Shown here: positions 1 to 7,900 of the stretch, in pieces
How positions within the stretch are numbered: the first letter of the stretch is position 1
How the letters are laid out: every line of letters starts with the position of its first letter
Source: an uncultured Dorea sp.
GTDB taxonomy: Bacteria > Bacillota_A > Clostridia > Lachnospirales > Lachnospiraceae
Reading direction: 5' to 3'
Assembly (NCBI GenBank): GCA_910578865.1
Contig: CAJTRM010000041.1
Location: 1 to 19,331, forward strand
DNA: 19,331 bases
The notes under the pieces: generated by a model
Database searches by the model: none
Told to the model about the DNA's origin: nothing
The model's input: only the letters and a program-made list of their open reading frames with translations
Position numbers and translations under genes: made by a program

Positions 1-61
1 AAGTTTATAATTTTCAAAAATTACCTCTTGACAAAAGTCACTTCATAACGGAGGTCATACT

Positions 62-499
62 ATGACAATCACGCAAATGGTACAAAATCAGCAGCAACAG
101 CGGATTGGGGAGATTTCTCAAAAAGGCCAGGGTAAGCCCCATGTCAATCCCTATGGTACTCCTGGCATGAGTTTGAATGAGGCCGGCGATTATCGGAAAA
201 TCGTTCCGGTGGACGAGGGCGTCGTACAGCAGGTCAAACAGATCGCTTTTGACCACATGAAAAATGGTTACGGGGTAAGCGAGGGCGAGGACATCAGCGC
301 GGTCATTCGTAACTATACAATGTCTCTTTCACCAGAAAAACGGTTGAGCGCATCATGGACACTGAATGAGATATTCCATAGCGAGGCTGTCCGGCTGGGT
401 GAGTTTGTTCATCAGCAAGACCCCGGTTGGGACTGGGGGAAGCCTTTTGATACAAGTATTTTGGACGGCTACCGACAGGGCGTGGATATACAGATTTAG
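62..499 (+). CDS. Hypothetical protein, 145 aa, function unknown
   Basis: I do not recognise this protein with confidence; it faintly recalls short uncharacterised DUF proteins of Clostridia (DUF3879-like is one guess). The N-terminus is Gln-rich (residues about 9-14) and is followed by a Gly/Pro-containing stretch with KGQGKPHVNPYGTPG. The rest is soluble and mixed helical, with no signal peptide or membrane segment and no cysteine. The motif DPGWDWGKPFD lies near the C-terminus (about residues 120-130). The start is supported by GGAGG at 50-54, 7 nt before the ATG. The gene is followed by a GC-rich terminator-like hairpin and appears to be a single transcription unit. Repeated GC-rich stems just downstream differ in character from the rest of the window, so it may be cargo of, or the edge of, an accessory element; that is inference. 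Confidence 0.7.
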   Translation: MTITQMVQNQQQQRIGEISQKGQGKPHVNPYGTPGMSLNEAGDYRKIVPVDEGVVQQVKQIAFDHMKNGYGVSEGEDISAVIRNYTMSLSPEKRLSASWTLNEIFHSEAVRLGEFVHQQDPGWDWGKPFDTSILDGYRQGVDIQI

Positions 500-506
500 T
501 ACTTTT

Positions 507-521
507 GGGACAAAATGTCCC
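507..521 (+). repeat. Short inverted repeat GGGACA-AAA-TGTCCC
   Basis: A perfect 6-bp stem with a 3-nt loop lies 8 nt after the stop codon of the 145-aa gene and just before a larger GC-rich hairpin. It probably belongs to the 3' untranslated region. No T-run follows directly, so it is not a terminator by itself. Confidence 0.5.
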
Positions 522-528
522 CAAGCCG

Positions 529-560
529 GGGCGGCACTTTTCGCAGGGCCGCCCTCTTTT
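529..560 (+). terminator. Probable intrinsic terminator after the 145-aa gene
   Basis: GGGCGGC at 529-535 pairs perfectly with GCCGCCC at 548-554 around a 12-nt loop and is followed by TCTTTT (555-560). Stem, GC content and trailing T-run fit a rho-independent terminator for the upstream gene, although the T-run is short and interrupted by C. Confidence 0.6.
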
Positions 561-659
561 CATGTCCGGCTCCGGAAAATGGGCGGCTATATCCGGCTTT
601 TCCGGTTTTCCCGGAATTACAGAGGAGAATCTTAAGGTGAGTGGAAGAGGAGGGATACT

Positions 660-1220
660 ATGAGCGATTTAATGAAGTTTTCAGACAGAGAAGAATTTAG
701 AAAATGGCTTGGCGGTCATTGCCAGTCCGATGACGGCATCTGGATTTTGTTCGGCAAGGCCGGCGGGCCGAAAACAATAAAAGCAGGAGAGGCGTTAGAA
801 GAGGCCCTCTGCTTTGGATGGATTGACGGACAGATGAAGAGCATTGACGATAAAACTTATAAGAAATATTTCTCCATGCGGAGGGAGAAGAGCAAGTGGT
901 CGGAGAAAAATAAAACGCTGACGAAAAGTCTTGAAGAGCGGGGACTTATGACGGACTTTGGCAGGAAGAAGATCGAAGAAGCCAAACAGAACGGACAATG
1001 GGATGCCCCGAAGCCCGGAGCGGTTACAGAGGAGCAGATTGCCTGCTTAGCAGCCCTGCTGGAGGGATATGAGCCTGCCTGCACGAACTTTCAGGCGATG
1101 TCCCTCTCCGTACAGAAGACCTATACGCGGGCGTACTTTGACGCAAAGACAGATGCCGGGCGTGAGAAACGAATTGCCTGGATGGTGGACAGGCTCAATC
1201 AGAATTTAAAACCGATGTGA
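660..1220 (+). CDS. YdeI/OmpD-associated family protein
   Basis: A 186-aa soluble protein that resembles the YdeI/OmpD-associated family (named from the enterobacterial YdeI; some members are annotated as bacteriocin-protection proteins). Family-type features are the early DDGIWILFGKAG segment (about residues 24-35), the EALEEALCFGWIDG motif (about 45-58) and the basic YFSMRREKSKWSEKNK stretch (about 70-85), which is a hallmark of the family. Length is usual for the family (about 190 aa). The biochemical activity of the family is not established. The start is supported by GAGGAGGG about 7 nt upstream. The HAD phosphatase gene starts 22 nt after its stop with its own RBS, so the two are probably co-transcribed. 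Confidence 0.85.
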   Translation: MSDLMKFSDREEFRKWLGGHCQSDDGIWILFGKAGGPKTIKAGEALEEALCFGWIDGQMKSIDDKTYKKYFSMRREKSKWSEKNKTLTKSLEERGLMTDFGRKKIEEAKQNGQWDAPKPGAVTEEQIACLAALLEGYEPACTNFQAMSLSVQKTYTRAYFDAKTDAGREKRIAWMVDRLNQNLKPM

Positions 1221-1242
1221 TGACGGTAGGAGGAAAAAAGAC

Positions 1243-1902
1243 ATGAAGAGCTATGATATCATTTTATTTGATCTGGACGGAACGATCACAGATTCGGCGC
1301 CGGGTATTACTAATTCTGTCGTCTATGCGTTAAAGAAATACGGCATTCAGGAGACAGATTACGAAAAGCTGTGTAAATTCATCGGCCCGCCTCTTGCAGA
1401 TTCTTTTCAGGAGTATTATGGTTTTTCAAAGGAACAGTCTCTGGAGGCGGTGAAATATTACCGGGAGTATTACAGTGATAAAGGTATTTTTGAAAACAGT
1501 GTCTACGGCGGGTTTGAGGAAGTGGTAAAGAAACTTAAGGAACGAGGGAAACAGCTTGCGGTGGCTACCTCCAAGCCGGAGCCTTTTGCCGGGAGGATTA
1601 TAGAGCATTTCGGGCTTGCACCTTATTTTGACTGCGTGGCAGGCATGGAGCTTGACGGAGGCCGGGGAACCAAGGCAGAAGTGATTCAGTATGCACTGGA
1701 TATGTGCCGGGTCCGTGATAAAGAAAAGGTACTTATGGTCGGTGACCGCAGGCATGATGTAATGGGAGCAAGGAGTGCAGGAATTGATTGTCTGGGAGTG
1801 CTGTACGGTTTCGGGACAAGAGAAGAGCTTGAAGAGGCCGGGGCAGATTATATCGCAGAAACAGTGGGTGAGATTTTGGATTTTATATCGGAGGAGAAGT
1901 GA
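1243..1902 (+). CDS. HAD-family phosphatase (phosphoglycolate phosphatase/5'-nucleotidase-like)
   Basis: A 219-aa cytosolic HAD-superfamily hydrolase of subfamily IA. Motif I is DLDGT at residues 10-14, with D10 as the expected nucleophile and D12 as acid/base. Motif II is in VATSKPE, the motif III lysine lies in RGTKAE, and motif IV is VGDRRHD beginning near residue 166. The cap region carries a GPPL segment. GPPL together with a GMELDGGRGTKAE stretch resembles the branch annotated as HAD 5'-nucleotidase or phosphoglycolate phosphatase (Gph/PpaX-like). The substrate cannot be fixed from sequence: phosphoglycolate, a nucleoside monophosphate or a sugar phosphate are all possible. RBS TAGGAGG lies about 9 nt before the ATG. 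It is the second gene of a short operon after the YdeI-like gene. Confidence 0.92.
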   Translation: MKSYDIILFDLDGTITDSAPGITNSVVYALKKYGIQETDYEKLCKFIGPPLADSFQEYYGFSKEQSLEAVKYYREYYSDKGIFENSVYGGFEEVVKKLKERGKQLAVATSKPEPFAGRIIEHFGLAPYFDCVAGMELDGGRGTKAEVIQYALDMCRVRDKEKVLMVGDRRHDVMGARSAGIDCLGVLYGFGTREELEEAGADYIAETVGEILDFISEEK

Positions 1903-2029
1903 ATATGGCTGTATAGATGTCTGTCCGCAGAGGACCCGCAGGGTCAGTAAGGCTTTGCTGGCAGCAGGAAGCATGAAATTGAAAAAGGCATGCGTCGGAC
2001 GCAAAGGAAACGAGTTGTTTTAAATACAT

Positions 2030-2058
2030 TTGATTTTTTTGAGGAAATATGTAATAAT
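2030..2058 (+). promoter_or_regulatory. Probable promoter for the ABC transporter
   Basis: TTGATT at 2030-2035 is spaced 17 nt from AATAAT at 2053-2058 (or 16 nt from TAATAA). This fits a sigma-A type promoter within an AT-rich block. Transcription would begin near 2065 and give a leader of about 150 nt before the ABC gene. Confidence 0.5.
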
Positions 2059-2097
2059 TTTAACAGATGATTGATGGATAAATGTAACAGATTCGGA

Positions 2098-2195
2098 GCC
2101 ATGAGGTCGCAGGGAACCTTCCCGTGGCCTTATTTGGACGTATAAAACGGACTTGGTACATAGGAGCATCCGGCAGTCTGCTGCCGGCCGGTCCG
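2098..2195 (+). promoter_or_regulatory. Structured 5' leader of the ABC transporter
   Basis: Two hairpins can be drawn. GCCATG (2098-2103) pairs with CGTGGC (2123-2128, one G-U pair). CCGGCAG (2170-2176) pairs perfectly with CTGCCGG (2181-2187) around TCTG, enclosed by CGGAC (2148-2152) with GTCCG (2191-2195). The outer stem ends at the GAGG (2195-2198) upstream of the start codon. CTTGG (2152-2156) could alternatively pair with CCGAG (2193-2197), so two folds compete near the ribosome-binding region. I cannot match this to a known riboswitch class. Confidence 0.4.
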
Positions 2196-2214
2196 AGGAA
2201 AGTGGTAATATTTT

Positions 2215-3951
2215 ATGAAGGAAAAACTGAAAAAATTATTTGCCTACTATACCCCATATAAATCCTTGTTTTACAGTGATATGTTTTTTGCCATCCTGGG
2301 AGCTACGGTAACGCTTGCTATACCGCTGATCATAAGATACATTACCAACGAGGTGGTTTATTTTGGGGCTGTGGAGGCAAAACAGGCAATCGTTCGTTTA
2401 GGTATAGTGCTGATAGTTCTTGTTATGTTTGAGATATTCTGTAATTTTTACATAGCATACTATGGTCATATCATGGGTGCAAAAATGGAGTCCGATATGC
2501 GGAAAGATATCTTCGGGCATTATCAGAAACTGACATTTGCTTTCTATGATAATCAGAAGGTCGGGCATCTGTTGTCCAGGATCACAAGCGATCTGTTTGA
2601 AATCAGTGAACTTTTACATCATGGACCGGAGGATCTGGTGATTTCTGTTATAAAGATCGCAGGGTCTTTCATAATTCTTCTGATGGTCAATGTAAAGCTT
2701 GCACTGATCGCATTTGCGTTCATACCGGTGATGGCAGTTTTTGCATTTTATTATAACGGGAAGATGAAGACAGCATTCAGACGGAACCGTGAGAAGATCG
2801 CAGATATCAACAGCCAGATCGAGGACAGCCTGGCAGGCATCCGCGTTGTAAAATCATTTGCCAATGAAAAAGAGGAAATGAAAAAGTTCAAAGCGGGGAA
2901 TGATAATTTTGTAGCGGCAAAAAAAGTCAGTTACAAATATATGGGAATCTATAATTCCGGCCTGGGAGCCATGAGTACACTGATCACAGTGGTTGTGTTG
3001 CTTGCCGGTGTCGGGATGATGCTTAAGGGCGCAGTGAAGCTTACGGATCTGATCACGTTCCTTTTGTATATCACTAACTTTACGGACCCGGTGAAGAAAC
3101 TTGTTACATTTACAGAGCAGTTTCAGAATGGATATTCCGGGTTTGAGAGGTTTCTGGAAATCCTGTCCATTGCACCGGATATTGCAGATAAAGAAGATGC
3201 AGTTTCGGTCAGTAAGGCTAAGGGGGAAATCGAGTTCAAGGATGTTTCTTTCCGGTATGAGGATCATGCGGAGAAGGTGTTAAACCACATCAATCTGCGG
3301 GTGGAGGCCGGGGATTATATGGCGCTGGTGGGGCCCTCCGGGGTAGGAAAAACAACACTTTGCAGTCTGATTCCCAGATTTTATGATGTATCTGACGGTT
3401 CCATCCTGATCGACGGCATAGATATCCGTGATATCCGTCTGAACGATCTGCGGAATAATGTAGGGATCGTTCAGCAGGACGTATACTTGTTTGCCGGTAC
3501 GATTATGGATAATATCCGCTACGGCAAGCCGGATGCCGGTGATGAGGAGGTCATTCGGGCGGCGAAAAATGCCAATGCCCATGAATTTATTATGGACTTC
3601 CCGGAAGGTTATGATACGGACATCGGGCAAAGAGGGGTGAAATTGTCCGGGGGTCAGAAGCAGAGACTTTCGATTGCGAGAGTATTTCTTAAGAATCCGC
3701 CTATACTGATTTTCGATGAAGCCACATCGGCTCTTGACAATGAAAGTGAGAGGGTGGTGCAGCAGTCGCTGGAGGCTCTGGCGAAAAACAGAACCACATT
3801 TGTAATAGCCCACAGACTGTCCACCGTCCGCAATGCCCAGAAGATTCTGGTGCTTACGGAGGAGGGAATCGTGGAAGAGGGAAGCCATGAGGAGCTTCTT
3901 AAGAAAAAGGGAGTTTATGAGTCACTCTATCATATCGGCAGCCCTGTGTAG
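2215..3951 (+). CDS. ABC transporter, fused permease and ATP-binding half-transporter
   Basis: A 578-aa type IV (exporter-fold) ABC half-transporter, likely homodimeric in the membrane. Residues about 15-310 form the six-helix transmembrane domain. The nucleotide-binding domain is complete: Walker A GPSGVGKTT at 373-381, a Q-loop in VQQDVYLF, signature LSGGQKQR at 477-484, Walker B ending in D501-E502, and switch histidine H533 in AHRLS. Length matches the family (about 570-600 aa). MsbA/LmrA-like exporters for drugs, lipids or peptides share this layout, and the substrate is not visible. The ribosome-binding site is poor: GAGG lies 16 nt before the ATG at the base of a leader hairpin, which suggests controlled translation. 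There is no partner half-transporter next to it, so a homodimer is likely. Confidence 0.95.
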   Translation: MKEKLKKLFAYYTPYKSLFYSDMFFAILGATVTLAIPLIIRYITNEVVYFGAVEAKQAIVRLGIVLIVLVMFEIFCNFYIAYYGHIMGAKMESDMRKDIFGHYQKLTFAFYDNQKVGHLLSRITSDLFEISELLHHGPEDLVISVIKIAGSFIILLMVNVKLALIAFAFIPVMAVFAFYYNGKMKTAFRRNREKIADINSQIEDSLAGIRVVKSFANEKEEMKKFKAGNDNFVAAKKVSYKYMGIYNSGLGAMSTLITVVVLLAGVGMMLKGAVKLTDLITFLLYITNFTDPVKKLVTFTEQFQNGYSGFERFLEILSIAPDIADKEDAVSVSKAKGEIEFKDVSFRYEDHAEKVLNHINLRVEAGDYMALVGPSGVGKTTLCSLIPRFYDVSDGSILIDGIDIRDIRLNDLRNNVGIVQQDVYLFAGTIMDNIRYGKPDAGDEEVIRAAKNANAHEFIMDFPEGYDTDIGQRGVKLSGGQKQRLSIARVFLKNPPILIFDEATSALDNESERVVQQSLEALAKNRTTFVIAHRLSTVRNAQKILVLTEEGIVEEGSHEELLKKKGVYESLYHIGSPV

Positions 3952-3995
3952 GCGCCGATAGGGGAAGGGAAAGAAAAGAATAAGGGGGAGATAAT

Positions 3996-4136
3996 ATGAA
4001 TTTGAGGACAAGGATGAGGACAGCTATGCTGCTGCTTATGCTGTTATGTTCGCTGTGTGTTAGTTCCGTGCTTGCGGAGGATCAGAAGCAGGAGGAATAT
4101 CACGGCCGGGAGACAGCAGAGGCAGAAATGTGGTAA
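3996..4136 (+). CDS. Small secreted peptide, 46 aa, function unknown
   Basis: A short reading frame with a strong ribosome-binding site (AGGGGGAG at 3983-3990, 5 nt before the ATG). It encodes a basic N-terminus (MNLRTRMRT), a hydrophobic core rich in Leu/Met/Cys/Val (residues about 10-26) and a signal-peptidase-I-like site after VLA (residue 27). The short charged remainder EDQKQEEYHGRETAEAEMW would be a 19-residue mature peptide. There is no lipobox, because the residue before C18 is Leu. It lies between the ABC exporter gene and the DUF2156 gene, 44 nt after the former and 26 nt before the latter. It may be a genuine small exported peptide or the remnant of a longer secreted protein whose 3' part was lost. 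I do not recognise a family. Confidence 0.55.
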   Translation: MNLRTRMRTAMLLLMLLCSLCVSSVLAEDQKQEEYHGRETAEAEMW

Positions 4137-4162
4137 AAGAGAAAGATAAGCAGAGGTAAATA

Positions 4163-5071
4163 ATGGAAGAATTTTTTTTTAAGAGGGCAGAGTTAGAGGA
4201 TAAGGATATCATTACACATTATTTTAAGCACCATACCAGCCGGAGCTGCGAGAGGACTTTTGTAAATGTGTTTCTGTGGTCCAGGAAGTATCCGGTAAAA
4301 TGGGCGATCATAGAAGATACGCTTGTATTCAAGAGTCAGGATGATGAGCATCTTTCTTTTGCGTTTCCGGCGGGAGATGAGGAAGCCGTGAAAAGAGTGA
4401 TTCCGCTTCTGTCTGCCTATAGCAGAGAACGGGGATATGCATTCAGCATGTACAATGTAACCCCGGATAATTTTCATCAGCTGGAGGAGTGGTTTCCGGG
4501 CCGGTACGAGATTGAGTACGACCCGGATTCCGCCGACTACGTATATGAGTCAGAGAAGCTTGCCACTTTATCCGGCAAGAAACTGCATGGGAAGAGAAAT
4601 CATATCAATAAATTTAAAGCCGTGTATGAAAATCGATGGAGTTATGAGGCGATGTCCGGGGACAATCTGGAGGAATGCTTCCAGATGGCATTAAAATGGA
4701 GAAATGACAACGGATGCAATGATGACGAGGAGAAAAATGCAGAAATGTGTGTGACGCTGAACGCGCTTCGCCTGTTTGAGGAACTGGAACTGTCAGGAGG
4801 CGTCCTGCGTGTAGACGGTGAGATTGTTGCATTTACATTGGGGGAGCCTGTATGCTCTGATACGTTTGTCGTGCACATTGAGAAGGCCTTTGCAGACATC
4901 CAGGGAGCGTATCCGATGATCAACCAGCAGTTTGTGGAGCATGAATGTATGGATTATCTGTATGTGAACCGTGAGGAGGATACAGGCTCTGAGGGGCTCA
5001 GGAAGGCAAAGCTTTCCTACCGGCCTGTATTTATGGTGGAAAAAGGTGTTGTAAAAGAGAAGGAGAATTAA
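4163..5071 (+). CDS. DUF2156 (phosphatidylglycerol lysyltransferase C-terminal-like) protein
   Basis: A 302-aa soluble protein resembling stand-alone DUF2156/LPG_synthase_C proteins, which have a doubled GNAT-like fold. In MprF this domain transfers an aminoacyl group from tRNA to phosphatidylglycerol; stand-alone members have no membrane flippase part and their substrate is generally unknown. The family-type segment GKKLHGKRNHINKF sits at residues 138-151, followed by the helical EECFQMALKWR region and a second GNAT half with the strand-rich GGVLRVDGEIVAFTLGEP (about residues 212-229). The C-terminus has YLYVNREEDTGSEGLRKAKLSYRP, also typical. RBS AGAGG lies about 8 nt upstream. The aminotransferase gene begins 1 nt after the stop, with its RBS inside this gene, so the two are translationally linked. 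Confidence 0.85.
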   Translation: MEEFFFKRAELEDKDIITHYFKHHTSRSCERTFVNVFLWSRKYPVKWAIIEDTLVFKSQDDEHLSFAFPAGDEEAVKRVIPLLSAYSRERGYAFSMYNVTPDNFHQLEEWFPGRYEIEYDPDSADYVYESEKLATLSGKKLHGKRNHINKFKAVYENRWSYEAMSGDNLEECFQMALKWRNDNGCNDDEEKNAEMCVTLNALRLFEELELSGGVLRVDGEIVAFTLGEPVCSDTFVVHIEKAFADIQGAYPMINQQFVEHECMDYLYVNREEDTGSEGLRKAKLSYRPVFMVEKGVVKEKEN

Positions 5072-5072
5072 T

Positions 5073-6284
5073 ATGATTGCAGAGAAGATGAAAAGTATGG
5101 TGGCCAACAGTTCTGCCATCCGTGCGATGTTTGAGGAGGGAAACCGCCTTGCAGGGATCTATGGGGCTGAGAATGTATATGATTTCAGTCTTGGAAATCC
5201 GAATGTGCCTGCGCCGCAGGCTGTAAAGGATGCTATTTACGAGATCCTGGAGGAGAACGACCCGGTGGCGCTCCATGGCTACACCAGCAGCAACAGCGGC
5301 TATGCAGATGTCAGGCAGACTGTGGCAGATTCTCTGAACGGACGTTTCGGAACGGAGTTTCGCGGTGAAAATATTGTTATGACTGTAGGAGCCGCCGGCG
5401 GCCTGAACGTTATTCTGAAAACTCTTCTTAACCCGGGCGATGAGGTAATCACATTTGCACCATATTTTGGGGAATACCGCGCTTATGTCAGTAATTATGA
5501 CGGGGTATTGGTTGAGATTTCCCCGAATACCGTGGACTTTCAGCCGAAGCTCGATGAATTTGAACAGAAGCTTACGAAAAAAACGAAAGCAGTTATAGTA
5601 AATACGCCGAATAATCCTACCGGCGTTGTCTATTCGGAGGATACGATCCGAAAGCTGGCCGGGATAATGGAAGCAAAACAGCAGGAATATGGTACGGATA
5701 TTTACCTGATTTCGGATGAGCCGTATCGGGAACTTGTGTATGACGGGGCAGAGGTTCCGTATCTGACCAAATATTATGACAATACGATTATCGGTTATTC
5801 TTACAGCAAATCCTTATCTCTGCCTGGGGAGAGGATCGGCTACCTTGTGATTCCGGACGAGGCGGCAGACAGTGAAAACGTCCGGGTGGCAGCGAATGTA
5901 GCTACACGTATCCTTGGTTTTGTAAATGCACCGACACTCCAGCAGAAGATCGTTGCTAAATGTATCAATGAAAAGACAGACCTGTCATTTTATGACAAGA
6001 ACCGGGAGACCTTGTATAACGGGCTGCTTGAGTGCGGATTTGAGTGTATCAAGCCGCAGGGAGCATTTTATCTGTTTCTGAAATCTCCGGTAGAAGATGA
6101 AAAAGAATTTTGTGAAGCGGCAAAGAAGTATCATATCCTGGCAGTACCGGGAAGTTCATTTGCGTGTCCCGGTTATGTGAGGCTTGCATATTGTGTATCG
6201 CATGAGATGATCCTCCGGTCCCTTCCAAGATTCCGGGAACTTGCAAAAGAATATTTTTCATACATAGAGGCAGGAAACGAATGA
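5073..6284 (+). CDS. PLP-dependent class I/II aminotransferase
   Basis: A 403-aa fold-type I aminotransferase in the cytosol. Visible landmarks are an N-terminal DFSLGNPN substrate segment, the GAAGGLN phosphate-binding turn, NTPNNPTG, SDEPYRELVYDG (PLP-contacting Asp and Tyr), and SYSKSLSLPGERIGY with the predicted Schiff-base lysine K246. The C-terminal RLAYCVS carries the expected carboxylate-binding Arg. Length fits aspartate/aromatic aminotransferase relatives, but the amino-acid substrate cannot be assigned. RBS AAGGAG is in the end of the preceding DUF2156 gene. Its stop overlaps the start of the HisC-like gene by ATGA, indicating coupled translation. Confidence 0.93.
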   Translation: MIAEKMKSMVANSSAIRAMFEEGNRLAGIYGAENVYDFSLGNPNVPAPQAVKDAIYEILEENDPVALHGYTSSNSGYADVRQTVADSLNGRFGTEFRGENIVMTVGAAGGLNVILKTLLNPGDEVITFAPYFGEYRAYVSNYDGVLVEISPNTVDFQPKLDEFEQKLTKKTKAVIVNTPNNPTGVVYSEDTIRKLAGIMEAKQQEYGTDIYLISDEPYRELVYDGAEVPYLTKYYDNTIIGYSYSKSLSLPGERIGYLVIPDEAADSENVRVAANVATRILGFVNAPTLQQKIVAKCINEKTDLSFYDKNRETLYNGLLECGFECIKPQGAFYLFLKSPVEDEKEFCEAAKKYHILAVPGSSFACPGYVRLAYCVSHEMILRSLPRFRELAKEYFSYIEAGNE

Positions 6285-7339
6285 TAAATACACTGGAAAA
6301 AAATATACGAAGGGTAGAGCCGTATGTGCCCGGAGAGCAGCCGCAAAATAAAGTTATCAAATTAAATACAAACGAAAATCCGTATCCTCCGGCGCCGGGG
6401 GTGCAAAAGCTTTTGCATTCCATGGAGGCGGACCGTCTGCGTCTGTATCCGGATCCGGCGGCCGGCCCGCTTGTAAGAGCTCTGGCAGAATACTATCATG
6501 TGGGGGAAGACCAGGTGTTTGCAGGAGTGGGGTCAGACGATGTGCTGGCCTTGTGCTTCCTTACATTTTTTAATTCCGGCAAACCGATATATTTCCCGGA
6601 TATTACGTATTCCTTTTATAAGGTATGGGCAGAATTATACAGGATACCATATGAGCAGAAGGAGCTTGACAGACAGTTCCGGCTGGTGCCGGAAGATTAT
6701 TATGGGGATAATGGCGGTGTGATTTTTCCAAACCCCAATGCACCTACCGGAATCTACGAAGAGCTTTCCGTCATTGAGGACATTATCGCCCACAACCGGG
6801 ATGTAATCGTCATTGTGGATGAAGCCTATGTGGATTTTGCAGGGGAATCCGCGGTCAGTCTGATTGACAGATACGAGAATCTGATCATTGTGCAGACATT
6901 TTCAAAGGCCCGTTCTATGGCGGGGATGCGGATCGGCTATGCCATCAGTAACCCGAAGCTGATCCGATACTTAAATGATGTAAAATATTCTTTTAATTCT
7001 TATACCATGAACCAGACATCACTGTTGTGCGGGGTAGAGGCAGTAAAGGACAAACGCTATTTTGAAGAGTGCGTCGAAAAGATTGTCAGGACCCGTGAGT
7101 GGACGCTGGAGGAGCTTAAAAAACTGGGGTTTGTGTGTATGGATTCAAAGGCCAATTTTATTTTCGCCATGCATCCTGAATATGAAGCGAAGGAATTGTT
7201 TGAGGCTTTGAAGGAGCGGGACATTTATGTCCGTTACTGGGGAAGCAGGAGAATTGAGCAGTATCTGCGGATCACTGTAGGGACCAGGGAAGAGATGGAA
7301 GTATTTCTGGCTTTTTTGAAAGATTATATGAAAAAATAA
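6281..7339 (+). CDS. Histidinol-phosphate aminotransferase-like protein
   Basis: A 352-aa HisC-family PLP aminotransferase. HisC converts imidazole-acetol phosphate and glutamate to histidinol phosphate in histidine synthesis; relatives also act on aromatic amino acids. Visible landmarks are KLNTNENPYPPAP near the N-terminus, a GSDDVL turn (typical GSDE), NPNAPTG, DEAYVDFAGES, and the PLP lysine K209 in TFSKARSMAGMRIGY. The C-terminal LRITVGT segment has the expected Arg. Length matches HisC (about 350). It overlaps the previous aminotransferase by 4 bp. No other histidine-pathway gene lies in the window, so true hisC identity is uncertain; an aromatic or broad-range aminotransferase is the main alternative. 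Confidence 0.88.
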   Translation: MINTLEKNIRRVEPYVPGEQPQNKVIKLNTNENPYPPAPGVQKLLHSMEADRLRLYPDPAAGPLVRALAEYYHVGEDQVFAGVGSDDVLALCFLTFFNSGKPIYFPDITYSFYKVWAELYRIPYEQKELDRQFRLVPEDYYGDNGGVIFPNPNAPTGIYEELSVIEDIIAHNRDVIVIVDEAYVDFAGESAVSLIDRYENLIIVQTFSKARSMAGMRIGYAISNPKLIRYLNDVKYSFNSYTMNQTSLLCGVEAVKDKRYFEECVEKIVRTREWTLEELKKLGFVCMDSKANFIFAMHPEYEAKELFEALKERDIYVRYWGSRRIEQYLRITVGTREEMEVFLAFLKDYMKK

Positions 7340-7351
7340 AAGGAGAATTCT

Positions 7352-7864
7352 ATGACAGAAACATTAGTTCAGGGCATTATTGATGCATTAGGAGGCAGTG
7401 TAGGGAAGGAGGTAATCGTATTCCTTATATCCATGATACCGATCCTGGAACTTCGTGGAGCGCTTCTTGTGGCCGGTCCGCTGCTGGGTGTGCCTGTAGG
7501 GACGGCGATCCCTCTTTGTATTGTGGGGAATATTATCCCGGTGCCGTTTATCCTTCTTTTGATCACGCCGATTTTCAAATGGATGAAGGGGACCAGGAGG
7601 TTAAAGCCTATGGTGGATAAGCTGGAGTCCAAGGCCATGAGTAAAAGTGACAAGATTGAAAAATATGAATTCTGGGGGCTCGTTCTTTTTGTGGGAATCC
7701 CTCTTCCTGGAACGGGGGCATGGACCGGGTCTCTGATCGCAGCCCTTCTGGGAATCAAATTTAAAAAGGCGTTTCCGGCGGTCGTTCTCGGAATCTGCAT
7801 TGCAACGGTAATTATGTGGTTTATATCTTATGTACTCCTTGGAGGGGTGCAGCTGGTTCAGTAG
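7352..7864 (+). CDS. Small multidrug export protein (COG2426-like)
   Basis: A 170-aa integral membrane protein that resembles the small multidrug export family (PF06695/COG2426). About four hydrophobic segments are visible, roughly at residues 20-45, 50-75, 107-135 and 140-165. Family-type features are MIPILELRGALLVA near the first segment and VGIPLPGTGAWTG in the third. The loop between segments 2 and 3 is basic and helical. The transported substrate is not established despite the name. RBS AAGGAG lies 7 nt before the ATG, and the gene starts 12 nt after the HisC-like stop, so it belongs to the same operon. Confidence 0.88.
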   Translation: MTETLVQGIIDALGGSVGKEVIVFLISMIPILELRGALLVAGPLLGVPVGTAIPLCIVGNIIPVPFILLLITPIFKWMKGTRRLKPMVDKLESKAMSKSDKIEKYEFWGLVLFVGIPLPGTGAWTGSLIAALLGIKFKKAFPAVVLGICIATVIMWFISYVLLGGVQLVQ

Positions 7865-7900
7865 ATCAATTGGTACAGAGATGTTTCAGGAGGAATGATG

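Larger units (their letters stand above)
1903..2214. other. Gene-free 312-bp stretch with short palindromes, promoter and leader
   Basis: I see no convincing gene here. It contains short inverted repeats GACCC-GCA-GGGTC (1933-1945) and TGCGTC-G-GACGCA (1991-2003), an AT-rich promoter-like block (2030-2058), an 8-bp direct repeat TAACAGAT (2061-2068 and 2085-2092), and two hairpins of the probable ABC-transporter leader (2098-2128 and 2148-2195). A short start-stop reading after the HAD gene (ATG GCT GTA TAG) is unlikely to matter. No tRNA or known riboswitch could be matched. Confidence 0.6.

Noticed and set aside
28..56. TTGACA upstream of the first gene as a promoter
   Set aside because: The -10 position at proper spacing falls on the GGAGGT ribosome site and has no TATAAT-like match.
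1426..2004. Long minus-strand open frame opposite the HAD gene
   Set aside because: It runs antisense to a gene with intact HAD motifs, is Cys/His-rich in a way typical of shadow frames, and has no good ribosome site.
1991..2012. GGACGCAAAG resembling part of a c-di-GMP-I riboswitch
   Set aside because: Only the short core matches; the second conserved half and flanking helices are absent, so it is probably chance next to a short palindrome.
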